Origin: Candidatus Thiodiazotropha sp. (ex Monitilora ramsayi)
GTDB taxonomy: Bacteria > Pseudomonadota > Gammaproteobacteria > Chromatiales > Chromatiaceae
Reading direction: 5' to 3'
Assembly: GCA_025655595.1 (NCBI GenBank)
Contig: JAHXIO010000005.1
Location: 558,001-622,000, forward strand
DNA length: 64,000 nt
A program made the position numbers and the translations under genes. The notes under the pieces were generated by a model. That model ran no database searches and was not told where the DNA came from. It saw nothing but the letters and a program-made list of their open reading frames with translations. Below, piece by piece: positions 44,957 to 54,101 of the stretch (its first letter is position 1; each line of letters starts with the position of its first letter).

Positions 44957-45801
44957 TGCTCCCCCGTCTCGGACTTATCGTCTCAATTCGGATCAGGCCT
45001 ATCGTCTGCCTGCTGGGTGTGCTCGTCCTTAATGTACAAGCCGTGCTGGCTGAAGAAGCCACGCAGGAGGGGCCTTATACGGATACGGAGTGTGTCAGCT
45101 GCCACACAGAGCGGGATCCTGAATTGATCCGACAATGGCGTGCGAGTGCCCATGGACCGGAGTCCGGAGTCGAGTGCAGTAGCTGTCATGGTGATTTTCA
45201 TCAAGGCTCGGCCGTAAAAGCCAGGCGGAACGACACCTGCTCGGGTTGTCATGAAGGTCCCGCCAGCCACAGTTATACAACATCAAAACATGGCGTTATC
45301 AGTAGGCTTGAGTCGGTTAAACAGGACTGGCAAAAACGATTAAAGGCCGGAAACTACAGAGCTCCCGGCTGTGGTTATTGCCATTTCCATGATGGCGACC
45401 ATGGAGATACTATGGCGCCCGGCCGCGGACCGGAAATGCGTCAATGGGTTTGTTCGGGCTGTCACAGTCCCCGTTATGTCCGCGAGCAGTTTGCCAACGG
45501 ATATCGTCAGATGGAGATCGCGGACCTCAAGCTGATAGAAGGAGAAGCATTGATTGCCGCCTCTGATCATGGTCAGACAGATTCACTTACAAAATTAAGG
45601 CTGAGCCTGATCCGACACCACAAGAATGTTCTCTATGGTGTGGGTCACCAATCACCTGACTATCAATGGTGGCACGGTCAACCGGCACTAGATGGCGATT
45701 TGATTCGTATTCGTGACGCCATCGGTGAGCGCCTTCGTCAGAAGAGATTTTCGGAGCAACTGCTAACAGACACAGAAATTCTCCAAAGTTCAAAAGACTA
45801 G
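44956..45801 (+). CDS. Pentahaem cytochrome c, paralogue of the octahaem protein
   Basis: Protein of 281 residues with a signal peptide (PIVCLLGVLVLNVQAVLA) and five haem sites: CVSCH, CSSCH, CSGCH, CGYCH and CSGCH. Blocks such as LIRQWRASAHGPESGVECSS and LKAGNYRAPGCGYCHFHDG match the octahaem neighbour (VADWRASRHAKGSEPVYCND and IKGNYKAPTCAYCHMDG). It therefore looks like a shortened paralogue lacking the central haems. ATG 44956 overlaps the previous stop (TAATG) and follows GGGAGAAC. It is the last gene of the operon and could be an electron donor or acceptor for its neighbour (inference). Confidence 0.82.
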   Translation: MLPRLGLIVSIRIRPIVCLLGVLVLNVQAVLAEEATQEGPYTDTECVSCHTERDPELIRQWRASAHGPESGVECSSCHGDFHQGSAVKARRNDTCSGCHEGPASHSYTTSKHGVISRLESVKQDWQKRLKAGNYRAPGCGYCHFHDGDHGDTMAPGRGPEMRQWVCSGCHSPRYVREQFANGYRQMEIADLKLIEGEALIAASDHGQTDSLTKLRLSLIRHHKNVLYGVGHQSPDYQWWHGQPALDGDLIRIRDAIGERLRQKRFSEQLLTDTEILQSSKD

Positions 45802-45811
45802 AAGATGACTA

Positions 45812-45896
45812 ACACAACAGACTTCGTGAGCTATGAACTCTGGTATGGCGCAATTCGTGGACGCTGATCAGTGAGTGTGAGTTCAGTCTGTTGTGT
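45812..45896. repeat. Long imperfect inverted repeat after the cytochrome operon
   Basis: ACACAACAGACT (45812-45823) is perfectly complementary to AGTCTGTTGTGT (45885-45896). Inside it, GAACTC (45835-45840) pairs with GAGTTC (45879-45884). The transcript could fold into an 85-base hairpin. No T run follows, so it is not a simple terminator; it may stabilise the mRNA 3 prime end or be a small mobile or regulatory element. The rest of 45897-46164 shows no gene. Confidence 0.55.
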
Positions 45897-46164
45897 CAAT
45901 TATTGTGGCCAAAGGCAGGCTCGCTGTGATATGGCAACCAGGTTGCGAAGAGAGTGGGTAGGGAAGCTTAGGACCGTCACCAACGAGAGTAGAGTGCTTA
46001 TTGCCATTCTCCCCCAAGGTAATGCAATTGAAAAGCGGGTCGAACAGTGATTCCCAAAAAATTTCCCAGTGGAGGCTTTATAGCGGTCTGCTTAAGTTAA
46101 CAGGATGAAGCCCCCATGCCCCTCAAACAGTGTCAATACGTCATTGCTCAGAACAATCCACACC

Positions 46165-47814
46165 TCATGCGAACAGGTCGAGATAGGCGGATTCGATACC
46201 GGCACCTGTCTGGAAGTTGACCAGGTTGGGAAAGATGTTCGGCATCAGTGTCGTATCCACACCAAACCAACTGCATAGCGTTGCGTTCAGCTGGTCTTGA
46301 GCCAGGGTGGGAATGATCCTTCCCTTGCCGCTGTAGTCATCGGCACTACCCAGGGAGAGATCCGGCAAGCTGCCGAGCATCCTGCCACCGTTGAGGCTGC
46401 CGGCAGCGCCGAGTCCATCCCCTCCCATGACAATATGATGTGCGCCCCAGGCGTGATCGGTGCCGCTGCCGTTGTTACTCACGGTGCGGCCGAAGTCCGA
46501 CATGGTGAAGGTGGTGACTTTATTGGCGTGGCCCTTCTCTTCCAGGGCTTTCTGAAACTTCCATAACGCCAGGCTCAGTTCGCGCAACAGGAGCGGGTGG
46601 TTTATCAACTGACTGCTATGGGTATCGAAACCACCGAGCTGCACAAAGAATATCTGGCGATTGAAACCGCTCAGACTACCTACATTGTTGGCGGTCAGAT
46701 CGATCATGTTGGCGACTGCACCGAGCTGGCCGATAAGACTGCCTTTGATGTTGTCGGTGAAACCGAGATCGCTGTTGGAAGGTACGCTGAAGAGCGGTTC
46801 GCCGTATGGACCGGTGGAAGTATAATTCGCCGGGTTGTTCACCCAGGTGTTGTAGAGGGCGTCGAAGGTGTCCATGGACTTGGCCTGCATACGGCTGTAA
46901 AGGTCCATGAAGGGATCGGTTGTACTAAAGGTATTGGTGGCGTCAAAGGTTGCATTGGGACCGCTTCCCTCGATCTCCGCTAATGCTTTGAACAAGGCGC
47001 GACGGTCGTCGTGGGCGTTGTTATGGGCCAGTTTCATGCCGGTATAGACGGGCGGCGTGCTCGGTTTCAACACTAACGGTGTGGTGTCGTTGCCGATCAT
47101 CATGCGGTCGTTGCCCGCGTAAGAGAGATTCAACCCCAAGGTGCTGTTGCCGTTGACGCCGGTCCAGTTGTCGGCGATACGGCCGGCCCAACCCACATCG
47201 TTCAGGTTGTCGGCCTGACCTGTCTGCAATGCCCGCTGCTGGTGATTATGGGCAAACAGAAACAGCGGGAGGTTGGCAGTTTTCGCCTGGATTTCCTGTC
47301 GTGTGACCGGATTCACCAGAGTACCCACGTTGGCAATGACGTTGGCCTTGTTGTCCGTGATCAACTGCGCCAGTTCGGGCATGACGCCGTTGACGCCGAG
47401 ATCGATACCGTTACTGCCAGAGAGTGGATAGAGGCCTTTGGTATAGGCTGTCTCCTGTGTCAGGTCGACGTTGTAGGGATTCAGGCTGCCCAGGCCGAGA
47501 TTGCCGTTATTGAGATCCGTGCCGCCGGCAATCGTTGTCAGATCCAGATCTGTATTGCTAACGCCCAATGTCCCCCGCAGGGACGCATAATTGGCATGTG
47601 TCGACCCGGGTACGAACATGTTGAAGCTGTCGTTACCGCCGTAGAGGAAGATGCAGACCAGTGCCTTGTAATCGCTGAACGGTGGCGCATCGGCAATGGC
47701 ATGCCTGGGAAAGGCGAATTGCCCGATCGATCCCATGGCGCCCAGGGTGCCGAGACCCGCGACGGTTTTGAGAAAATGACGGCGACTCTTGAGTGAACTT
47801 TTGGTTTTCATCAT
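46165..47814 (-). CDS. DUF1501 exported protein
   Basis: Protein of 549 residues with a Tat signal (SRRHFLKTVAGLGTLGAMG, cut near AIA). The DUF1501 family pattern is visible: ALVCIFLYGGNDSFNMFVP, LPLFLFAHNHQQRALQTG, QIFFVQLGGFDTHSSQL and TFTMSDFGRTVSNNGSGTDHAWGAHHIVMGG. These metal-binding-type residues (D, H, SDFGR, GTDHAWG) recall the sulfatase/phosphatase superfamily. It lies just downstream of the DUF1800 gene (11-base gap), the usual partner. The function of this pair is not established. It starts at ATG 47814; the next codon is also ATG. Confidence 0.87.
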   Translation of the reverse strand: MMKTKSSLKSRRHFLKTVAGLGTLGAMGSIGQFAFPRHAIADAPPFSDYKALVCIFLYGGNDSFNMFVPGSTHANYASLRGTLGVSNTDLDLTTIAGGTDLNNGNLGLGSLNPYNVDLTQETAYTKGLYPLSGSNGIDLGVNGVMPELAQLITDNKANVIANVGTLVNPVTRQEIQAKTANLPLFLFAHNHQQRALQTGQADNLNDVGWAGRIADNWTGVNGNSTLGLNLSYAGNDRMMIGNDTTPLVLKPSTPPVYTGMKLAHNNAHDDRRALFKALAEIEGSGPNATFDATNTFSTTDPFMDLYSRMQAKSMDTFDALYNTWVNNPANYTSTGPYGEPLFSVPSNSDLGFTDNIKGSLIGQLGAVANMIDLTANNVGSLSGFNRQIFFVQLGGFDTHSSQLINHPLLLRELSLALWKFQKALEEKGHANKVTTFTMSDFGRTVSNNGSGTDHAWGAHHIVMGGDGLGAAGSLNGGRMLGSLPDLSLGSADDYSGKGRIIPTLAQDQLNATLCSWFGVDTTLMPNIFPNLVNFQTGAGIESAYLDLFA

Positions 47815-47825
47815 GACGGTCTCGG

Positions 47826-50800
47826 CTATTTCTGGATCATGAACTGGCTGGAGGTAGCGGTCATGCGGAAGGCATCGCGAATCACCAATCGGGCTTCGGT
47901 GGCGTTGTTATTGACATTGGTACCGCTGCTGACCAACAGGTAGTGTTTGAGTCCGGCGCGGAATTCCGGTGTCATGCGGTTTCCTAGCAGGACCAGGTCA
48001 AGGTAATCGAGCAGGGCATCGATCCCATTGGCTTTGGGTGTGTCGCCCTGCGCATCGGTGACTGTACTCTGAATCTGGGCAAAATCGCCGTTGCTGTCAC
48101 CCTCCATGGCCTGTTCGAACATCTCCATCAAGGGCGTGAAGTCGGTCAATATCAGGTTTTGGTTGGTATGAGTTTTGGTGGCGGCGAAGGTGGCGGGATC
48201 CGAGCCGTCGGTGATCTCGATCTTGGTTCTCTCGTAAGTCTGTACCAGTGCGTTGAGTTTATTGCTGTAATCCACCAGCATCTGATCGGTCTGGATCTGG
48301 TATTCGGGGCCGACAAGAGCGTTGGTGCTGAAATAGCTGTCGCTGGGAATGAAGTCGGGACTGTAGAAATTAAACACTGAGGGTGATCGCATGGGCGCCT
48401 GGCCTAAAAAGCTCTCCGGTCTGGGCAGCCAGTAGAGATTGGACATGGCAATCCCGCCCTGGCTTGACCAGCCATTCAGGGGCGACGTGTTGACGGCGCG
48501 TAGAAAGTGGGTCAATGCCAGTAACGGTTCTTTGACTTTGCCAAAGTTGGGGTCGGACTGGGCGTTGTCGCCGCGGGCCTCCGGATCGAGCAGTATGGCA
48601 CGTATCACGGCTTTCAGGTCGCCTTTCTCACCTATGCCGTTGTCATTAAATACGGCGGCAATGCGGGCAATATAGGATGGACTGGGATTCGATGAGACAA
48701 AGCGCTGAATCAGGTGCTTGCTCACAAAGGGTGCGGTATTTGGGTGCGCGAAAAGCAGATCGATCACCGGATCCATCCCGCTGCCGTCACTGCCGCTGTT
48801 GAGCGCTATCGTACTGCCTAAAATAGTGACGTTGCCGTCACCCCCCTCCTCGATTTCGTCTTCGTGTTCGCCTGGGGTGAATTCCATCTGCCGGGTGTAG
48901 TCGCCGTCACGGTTGGCCAGCCGACCGTACCGGTTGTTGTCGACCAGATCCCAGCCGGTCATGACCTTGGCCAGCTCTTCGATATCGGTTTGGGTGTAGG
49001 TCGGTACCAGGCCGCTGCTTGCATCGGGATAGGTCAGGTGGTTCGCATCCCGGTTCGGGCTGCCGTCCAGGTTCAACTCGTAGAGACCAATGGTGAATAG
49101 CTGCATGATCTCACGGGCAAAGTTCTCGTCCGGCCGGGTGCCCGCCGCTGCATTGGCTTTTCTGTTTCCCTGATGGGAAAGGTAGACCCCCATGGTGGGA
49201 CTGCGGGAGATTTCACCCAGCAGTGTCCGATAGTTGCCGAGGGCGTGCCTGGCCAGAAGATCGTAGTAGTAGGCCAGGGCCTCGCCGCGACGATTGAGGG
49301 GGAATGCGGTATGGGACGTGACAAGCAGTTGGCTCAGGGCATAGGCCATGCGCTGACGTAACTGGTCACTGCCGACAGAGAGCGAGATGTCCGGATTGCC
49401 CAGTGCATTGTCCCACCAGGCCGCCATCTGATAATCATCGCTATTGCCGTCTGCAGTGGCTTCATTGAAAGCGGGCGTGCCGTACCAGTTGGTGGCGGGT
49501 TCAGCGGCGAGGGCGATCTCAATGCATCTTTCCAGATGTGTCTTCCAGTCGTCGCCGCTGTTGTCGTAAGCAGAGGGCATATTCAACTGGTTGTCCAGCC
49601 AGCTCACCAGCCCCTGGCTCTGTAATTGCTGTATGTCGCTCTGGATCGGGCCGAATGTGGCCTGCAACAATAGACGATGGGCCATCCGGTCGGTAATGAT
49701 ACTGGGCTCCTGTACGGAGAGGGTGAACTGATTGTCCACCGTAACCACGCTGTCTGTGACCGAAAGGGTTACCGTGAAGCTCTTTTCCAGATCACCCCAT
49801 GTCGGAGTGCCGCTCAATGTACGGGTGCCTGGATTGAAAGTCAGCCAGTCGGGCAGACCGGTTGCCGAATAGGTCAGTGGATCGCCATCCGGGTCGGCGG
49901 CTGTTACGGTGAGCGTATAGGTTGTGTCGATGGGTAGATCTGCATCAGCACCGGAGACGACAAAGACTGGTGGATCGTTCTGTGGCGTGATGGCGATGCT
50001 CACGGTCGCGATGTTGGAGTCCAGGCTCCCGTCGTTGGCTGTGTAGGTGAAACTGTCGCTGAGGGTTTCGGATCCATCGTGTGTGTAGGTTACGCTGCCG
50101 TCGCCATTGAGCAGGACGGTACCGTTGTCCGGGGCGGTCAGATTGGTCAGGCTCAGGGTATCGTTCTCGGCGTCAGTGTCGTCGATCAGCGGGGTGATGG
50201 TGATGCTGTCGCCTTCACTGACAGCGGCGCTGTCATTGTTCGCCACCGGCGCGTCGTTCTGCGGCAACACCGTGATGTTGACAGTGGCAATGGCGGAAGT
50301 GTTGATGCCGTCATAGGCGGTGTAGGTGAAGCTGTCACTGAAGGTTTCAGATCCGTTATGGGTATAGTTGACTGTGCCGTTGGGATTGAGGCTGACAATA
50401 CCGTGACCAGCAGATGTCAGATTGGTCACGCTCAGGCTGTCGCCGTCGGCGTCACTGTCGTTGTTGAGTACGGCGATGGTCGTATTGCCTTCCTCGTTAA
50501 CCGTCGCGCTGTCGCTAACGGCGACTGGTATATCGTTGGTCGACACAATGGTGATGCTCACAGTGGCGATGGCGGATTCACTGCTCCCGTCGCTGGCTGT
50601 GTAGGTGAAACTGTCGCTGACGGTGTTGGATCCGTTGTGGATATAGGTGACGCTGCCGTCGCTATTCAGCTGCACTGTACCTTGTGTCGGAGAGGTCAGG
50701 TTGGTGACGCTTAACGCATCGCCTTCCGCATCGCTATCCCCATTGAGTACGGCTATCGTAACGTTGCCGCCTTCACTGACTGTTGCACTGTCGTTATCCG

Positions 50801-53159
50801 CTACCGGTGCATCGTTCAGCGGTGTGATCGCGATAGTGACCGTGGTGACGGCGGATTCGGAAACCCCGTCACTGGCGGTGTAGGTGAAGCTATCTGTGAG
50901 GGTTTCTGATCCGTCATGCGTATAGGTGACAATGCCGTCGTTGCTGAGCTGTACGGTACCGTGGTTGGGTGACGTGAGATTGGTCACGCTAAGACTGTCC
51001 TGGTCGGCGTCACTGTCATTGGTCAGTGGAGTTATCGCAATGCTGCTGCCTTCACTGACAGCGGCATTATCGCTGATCGCTTCAGGGGCGTCGTTTTGCG
51101 GTACGATCGTGACGTTAACTGTTGCAACGGCAGAACTGCTTATGCCGTCGTAGGCGGTGTAAGTAAAACTGTCACTGGTAGTATTTGAACCATTGTGGGT
51201 ATAGGTGATGCTGCCATCGCCATTTAGCTGCAGGCTGCCGTGAGAAGGTGATGTGAGGTTGGTGACGGTTAATGCATCGCCTTCCGCATCGCTATCCCCA
51301 TTAAGTACGGCGATTGCCACACTGCTGCCTTCGTTGACGGTCCCGCTGTCGTTGTTTGCCACGGGGGGATCGTTTAGCGGCAATACTGTTATGTTGACGG
51401 TTGCGGAGGTAGAGCTGTTGATGCCGTCAAAGGCCGTGTATGAAAAACTGTCTAGTACCGTTTCAGAACCGTCATGACTGTAGTTGACAGTACCGTTGGG
51501 ATTGAGGCTGACAATGCCGTGGCTGGGTGAGGTGAGATTCGTCACGCTCAGGCTGTCACCGTCAGCATCGCTGTCGTTTGCCAGAACTGGAATGATGGTG
51601 TTGCCACCTTCGGCGATTGATGTATTGTCGTTGATCGCTATGGGTGTAAAGTTAACCGGCAGAATAGTAATGCTGACTGTGGCAATGGAGGATTCAAGAG
51701 CCCCGTCACTTGCGGTGTAGTTAAAACTGTCACTGACAGTGTTGGATCCGTTGTGTGTATAGATGACGCTGCCGTCGTTGTTGAGCTGTAAGGCGCCATG
51801 GGAAGGTGATGTGAGATTGGTGACGGTTAGTGCATCCCCTTCAGCATCGCTATCCCCATTGAACACATGGATTGTCACGCTGCCGCCCTCACTGACGGTT
51901 CCGGTGTCGTTATCTGCCACCGGCGCATCGTTCAGTGGTGTGATCGCAATAGTGACCGGGGTGACTGCGGACTCGGAAACCCCGTCACTGGCAGTGTAGG
52001 TGAAACTGTCTTCGACGGTTTCAGATCCGTCATGCGTATAGGTGGCGCTGCCGTCGTTGTTGATCTGTACGGTACCGTGGTTGGGTGCCGTAAGGTTGGT
52101 AACGCTAAGACTGTCCTGGTCGGCATCACTGTCTCCATCCAGAAGATAGACAATGGTGCTGCCCCCCTCGTCCGTCGTCCCGTTATCGGCATCGGCAACC
52201 GGTGCGAAATTGATATATGAGGTGAGGTCGCCACTGTCTGCGGCTGCCAGGACGTCGTCCTGCAGGTTGGAGAGATTTCCTGGCGTGAACAGTGTTTCAG
52301 TCTGGCTCACTGCATTGCCGATCAATGTATTCCGGGTTGCAGATGAAAAGCTGTCGAGTGCATCCGTAAGGGTGATTCCGTTCAGGCCGGACTGTTCTGC
52401 GATACTGGCAAAAAGAGCGGTTACCTGGAGTGTTGCGTTAATCTGCTCCTGCGTCAGTGTATTCAATATTGCCGCTGAGGATTGGGCGTCTGTGAGATCA
52501 ACGGTCTGAATGAGTGTCGGATCAGAAGAGAAGCCAAACAGGGTTTGGATATCTTCGGTGATGGCGCTCAAATCCGTCGCGGTCACCCGGCTTTCGGCAT
52601 AGGCGATCTCAGCCACCAGGTGAGTCATGGGCGTTATGTGTGCGGTGACAGCGCTTCCCGGCGTGTTCACCGTGGTCAGCGATTTCATCTGGAAAGCGTC
52701 GTCGATAGGGTGAGATTCACCGAAGTCGACCTGCCCGTTGGCGTTCAGGTCTGCCTGGGGAATATCGCTGATGGTAAATGGTCCGGTACCGATATAGGCC
52801 GCATAATTCCCACAACCGGAAGGTGCATCGCAGACCATGGTGGATATGGCATCGGTTCGGCCACGTACGGTGACCTCAATTACCCCTGCCGGAATATTTG
52901 CCAGATCCAGGCTGTAACCTCCGGAATCATCTGTGACACTGCTGGCAATGACTGTGTCCGTGCGTTGGTAGTTTTCAATCCTGCGTGCCTCAACGAGGGC
53001 GTTTTTTACGATACCTTTGGTCGCCGTACCAGATAGGTTCGTGACCGTGGTGGGATTGCTGCTGTCGCCACCACCACCACCGCAGCCGGAAATGGTGAAG
53101 ACGAAAACCACTGCAGAAATGATTGTCTGGTTGATTGATATCTCTTTTGTCATGAGCAT
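47826..53159 (-). CDS. DUF1800 lipoprotein with eight cadherin-like repeats
   Basis: Large surface or periplasmic protein of 1777 residues. A lipoprotein signal ends in TISGC (acylated cysteine near residue 26), followed by a glycine/serine spacer. About 35-310 is a mixed domain with a carboxypeptidase-regulatory-like start. About 317-1061 are eight tandem repeats of 93 residues, each with EGG, DSDADGDSLSVTNLTSP, HGTVxLNxDGSVTYTHDGS and DSFTYTASDG, a cadherin/VCBS-like calcium-binding fold. About 1062-1155 is a dystroglycan-type cadherin domain. From 1160 on is the DUF1800 domain (HRLLLQATFGP, then FAREIMQLFTIGLYELN). The repeats repeat again in blocks of four. It probably displays the DUF1800 part far from the membrane. 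Confidence 0.88.
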   Translation of the reverse strand: MLMTKEISINQTIISAVVFVFTISGCGGGGGDSSNPTTVTNLSGTATKGIVKNALVEARRIENYQRTDTVIASSVTDDSGGYSLDLANIPAGVIEVTVRGRTDAISTMVCDAPSGCGNYAAYIGTGPFTISDIPQADLNANGQVDFGESHPIDDAFQMKSLTTVNTPGSAVTAHITPMTHLVAEIAYAESRVTATDLSAITEDIQTLFGFSSDPTLIQTVDLTDAQSSAAILNTLTQEQINATLQVTALFASIAEQSGLNGITLTDALDSFSSATRNTLIGNAVSQTETLFTPGNLSNLQDDVLAAADSGDLTSYINFAPVADADNGTTDEGGSTIVYLLDGDSDADQDSLSVTNLTAPNHGTVQINNDGSATYTHDGSETVEDSFTYTASDGVSESAVTPVTIAITPLNDAPVADNDTGTVSEGGSVTIHVFNGDSDAEGDALTVTNLTSPSHGALQLNNDGSVIYTHNGSNTVSDSFNYTASDGALESSIATVSITILPVNFTPIAINDNTSIAEGGNTIIPVLANDSDADGDSLSVTNLTSPSHGIVSLNPNGTVNYSHDGSETVLDSFSYTAFDGINSSTSATVNITVLPLNDPPVANNDSGTVNEGSSVAIAVLNGDSDAEGDALTVTNLTSPSHGSLQLNGDGSITYTHNGSNTTSDSFTYTAYDGISSSAVATVNVTIVPQNDAPEAISDNAAVSEGSSIAITPLTNDSDADQDSLSVTNLTSPNHGTVQLSNDGIVTYTHDGSETLTDSFTYTASDGVSESAVTTVTIAITPLNDAPVADNDSATVSEGGNVTIAVLNGDSDAEGDALSVTNLTSPTQGTVQLNSDGSVTYIHNGSNTVSDSFTYTASDGSSESAIATVSITIVSTNDIPVAVSDSATVNEEGNTTIAVLNNDSDADGDSLSVTNLTSAGHGIVSLNPNGTVNYTHNGSETFSDSFTYTAYDGINTSAIATVNITVLPQNDAPVANNDSAAVSEGDSITITPLIDDTDAENDTLSLTNLTAPDNGTVLLNGDGSVTYTHDGSETLSDSFTYTANDGSLDSNIATVSIAITPQNDPPVFVVSGADADLPIDTTYTLTVTAADPDGDPLTYSATGLPDWLTFNPGTRTLSGTPTWGDLEKSFTVTLSVTDSVVTVDNQFTLSVQEPSIITDRMAHRLLLQATFGPIQSDIQQLQSQGLVSWLDNQLNMPSAYDNSGDDWKTHLERCIEIALAAEPATNWYGTPAFNEATADGNSDDYQMAAWWDNALGNPDISLSVGSDQLRQRMAYALSQLLVTSHTAFPLNRRGEALAYYYDLLARHALGNYRTLLGEISRSPTMGVYLSHQGNRKANAAAGTRPDENFAREIMQLFTIGLYELNLDGSPNRDANHLTYPDASSGLVPTYTQTDIEELAKVMTGWDLVDNNRYGRLANRDGDYTRQMEFTPGEHEDEIEEGGDGNVTILGSTIALNSGSDGSGMDPVIDLLFAHPNTAPFVSKHLIQRFVSSNPSPSYIARIAAVFNDNGIGEKGDLKAVIRAILLDPEARGDNAQSDPNFGKVKEPLLALTHFLRAVNTSPLNGWSSQGGIAMSNLYWLPRPESFLGQAPMRSPSVFNFYSPDFIPSDSYFSTNALVGPEYQIQTDQMLVDYSNKLNALVQTYERTKIEITDGSDPATFAATKTHTNQNLILTDFTPLMEMFEQAMEGDSNGDFAQIQSTVTDAQGDTPKANGIDALLDYLDLVLLGNRMTPEFRAGLKHYLLVSSGTNVNNNATEARLVIRDAFRMTATSSQFMIQK
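49975..52208 (-). repeat. Eight tandem 279-base repeats inside the DUF1800 gene
   Basis: Coding repeats of 93 codons. Units 1/5, 2/6 and 3/7 are closer to each other than to their neighbours; for example CTGTCCTGGTCGGC recurs about 1116 bases apart (50994 and 52110), which is four units. This points to duplication of a four-unit block. Confidence 0.8.
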
Positions 53160-53584
53160 TTTGATTGGCCGTGTATTATCAGAACACCCATACTTAAATG
53201 TGGCTTATCGGGTTGTTTGGGGGAACATTCCCAGAAATACTAGCAGCAGATCGATTCTATCGTTATCGGGGGGTGTCGATGAATCGGTGAGAACAGGGAG
53301 AACAGGTGGGTTCTTGTACTACCTTGGGTCTACTGGCGACCTTCAGTCTCTATAGAAAAGATAGGGTAAGTTGGTATGCCTGGATACGAAATCACGGCAT
53401 TTAAAGATAATCGTAAAATTTTGTATCAAGGGCCGGGCAGGCTGCAGGCTTGAGTCGACAGACCGTCTTTACCTTCGGGACCGTTATCTTGAAATGCCAC
53501 CAAGGCGGTCAATCTGATATGCGTTCGCCCGGATCTTCGGTGTAACGGAAATGATATTCATCTGCTGGATCGATTATGCAGTTG
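53160..53584. other. Intergenic gap
   Basis: 425 bases upstream of the DUF1800 gene and downstream of the molybdenum-carrier-like gene, both on the minus strand. No gene, hairpin terminator or clear promoter is seen. Confidence 0.4.
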
Positions 53585-54043
53585 TCAAAGTTCACTCAGA
53601 GTTGTCAGAACCAATTGTTTGGCATATCCATAGGCACGCGCATCGCCACTTGCGCGGGGGCCCGCCACATTCAAAACGGTGACCTTGTGTCGCTTGATGA
53701 ATGACAAGACTTCTTCCGCCGCATCTTCAACCGAACGCTTGTCAGCATCGATCAGTAAGTGCGGTTTGTTCAATTCGTGACAACAGTCGGCGGTAAATAA
53801 GGTGCCGCCGGAGAGTGTAGCGAAGTAGATAATCAAAGTGGCATCACTGTCGATAACGTTTTGTTTTGTTCGTTCTCTGTAGCCGGCGTTTGGCAGTTCT
53901 GTGACAGGGTAGATTTCAGGGATGATGCCGTCTTCAGCAGTTCTACCCTGAGGACACCAGCCGCCGGCAGGGTTGTGGCTCTCCAATGCGGCGTCCAGCG
54001 CAGCTCGGTCAACACCGGTTTGCGCACCAGATACGATTTTCAT
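53585..54043 (-). CDS. Putative molybdenum-carrier / LOG-like protein
   Basis: Protein of 152 residues. The opening KIVSGAQTGVDRAALDAAL, then GGWCPQGRTAEDG, YRERTKQNVIDSDATLIIY and LSGGTLFTA, matches the family annotated as putative molybdenum carrier, which has a Rossmann-like LOG/DprA-type nucleotide fold. ATG 54043 has GGAG 7 bases upstream; the longer frame starting at 54100 has no support. It is 58 bases downstream of the TRAP large permease and could be read through from it. The metal role is an inference from the family name; nucleotide binding is as likely. Confidence 0.8.
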   Translation of the reverse strand: MKIVSGAQTGVDRAALDAALESHNPAGGWCPQGRTAEDGIIPEIYPVTELPNAGYRERTKQNVIDSDATLIIYFATLSGGTLFTADCCHELNKPHLLIDADKRSVEDAAEEVLSFIKRHKVTVLNVAGPRASGDARAYGYAKQLVLTTLSEL

Positions 54044-54101
54044 GAAGTAACTCCGGTCGTGTTGTTCACGGTTGGCTGGGGGATGAATCCCATATGCCAT
54101 C

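Noticed and set aside
47242-47796. Long plus-strand frames opposite the DUF1501 and DUF1800 genes
   Set aside because: Shadows of the GC-rich minus-strand genes; no start signals and low-complexity content.
49975-52208. CRISPR-like array suggested by regular repetition
   Set aside because: The period is 279 bases, in frame, and encodes cadherin-like domains; not a CRISPR.
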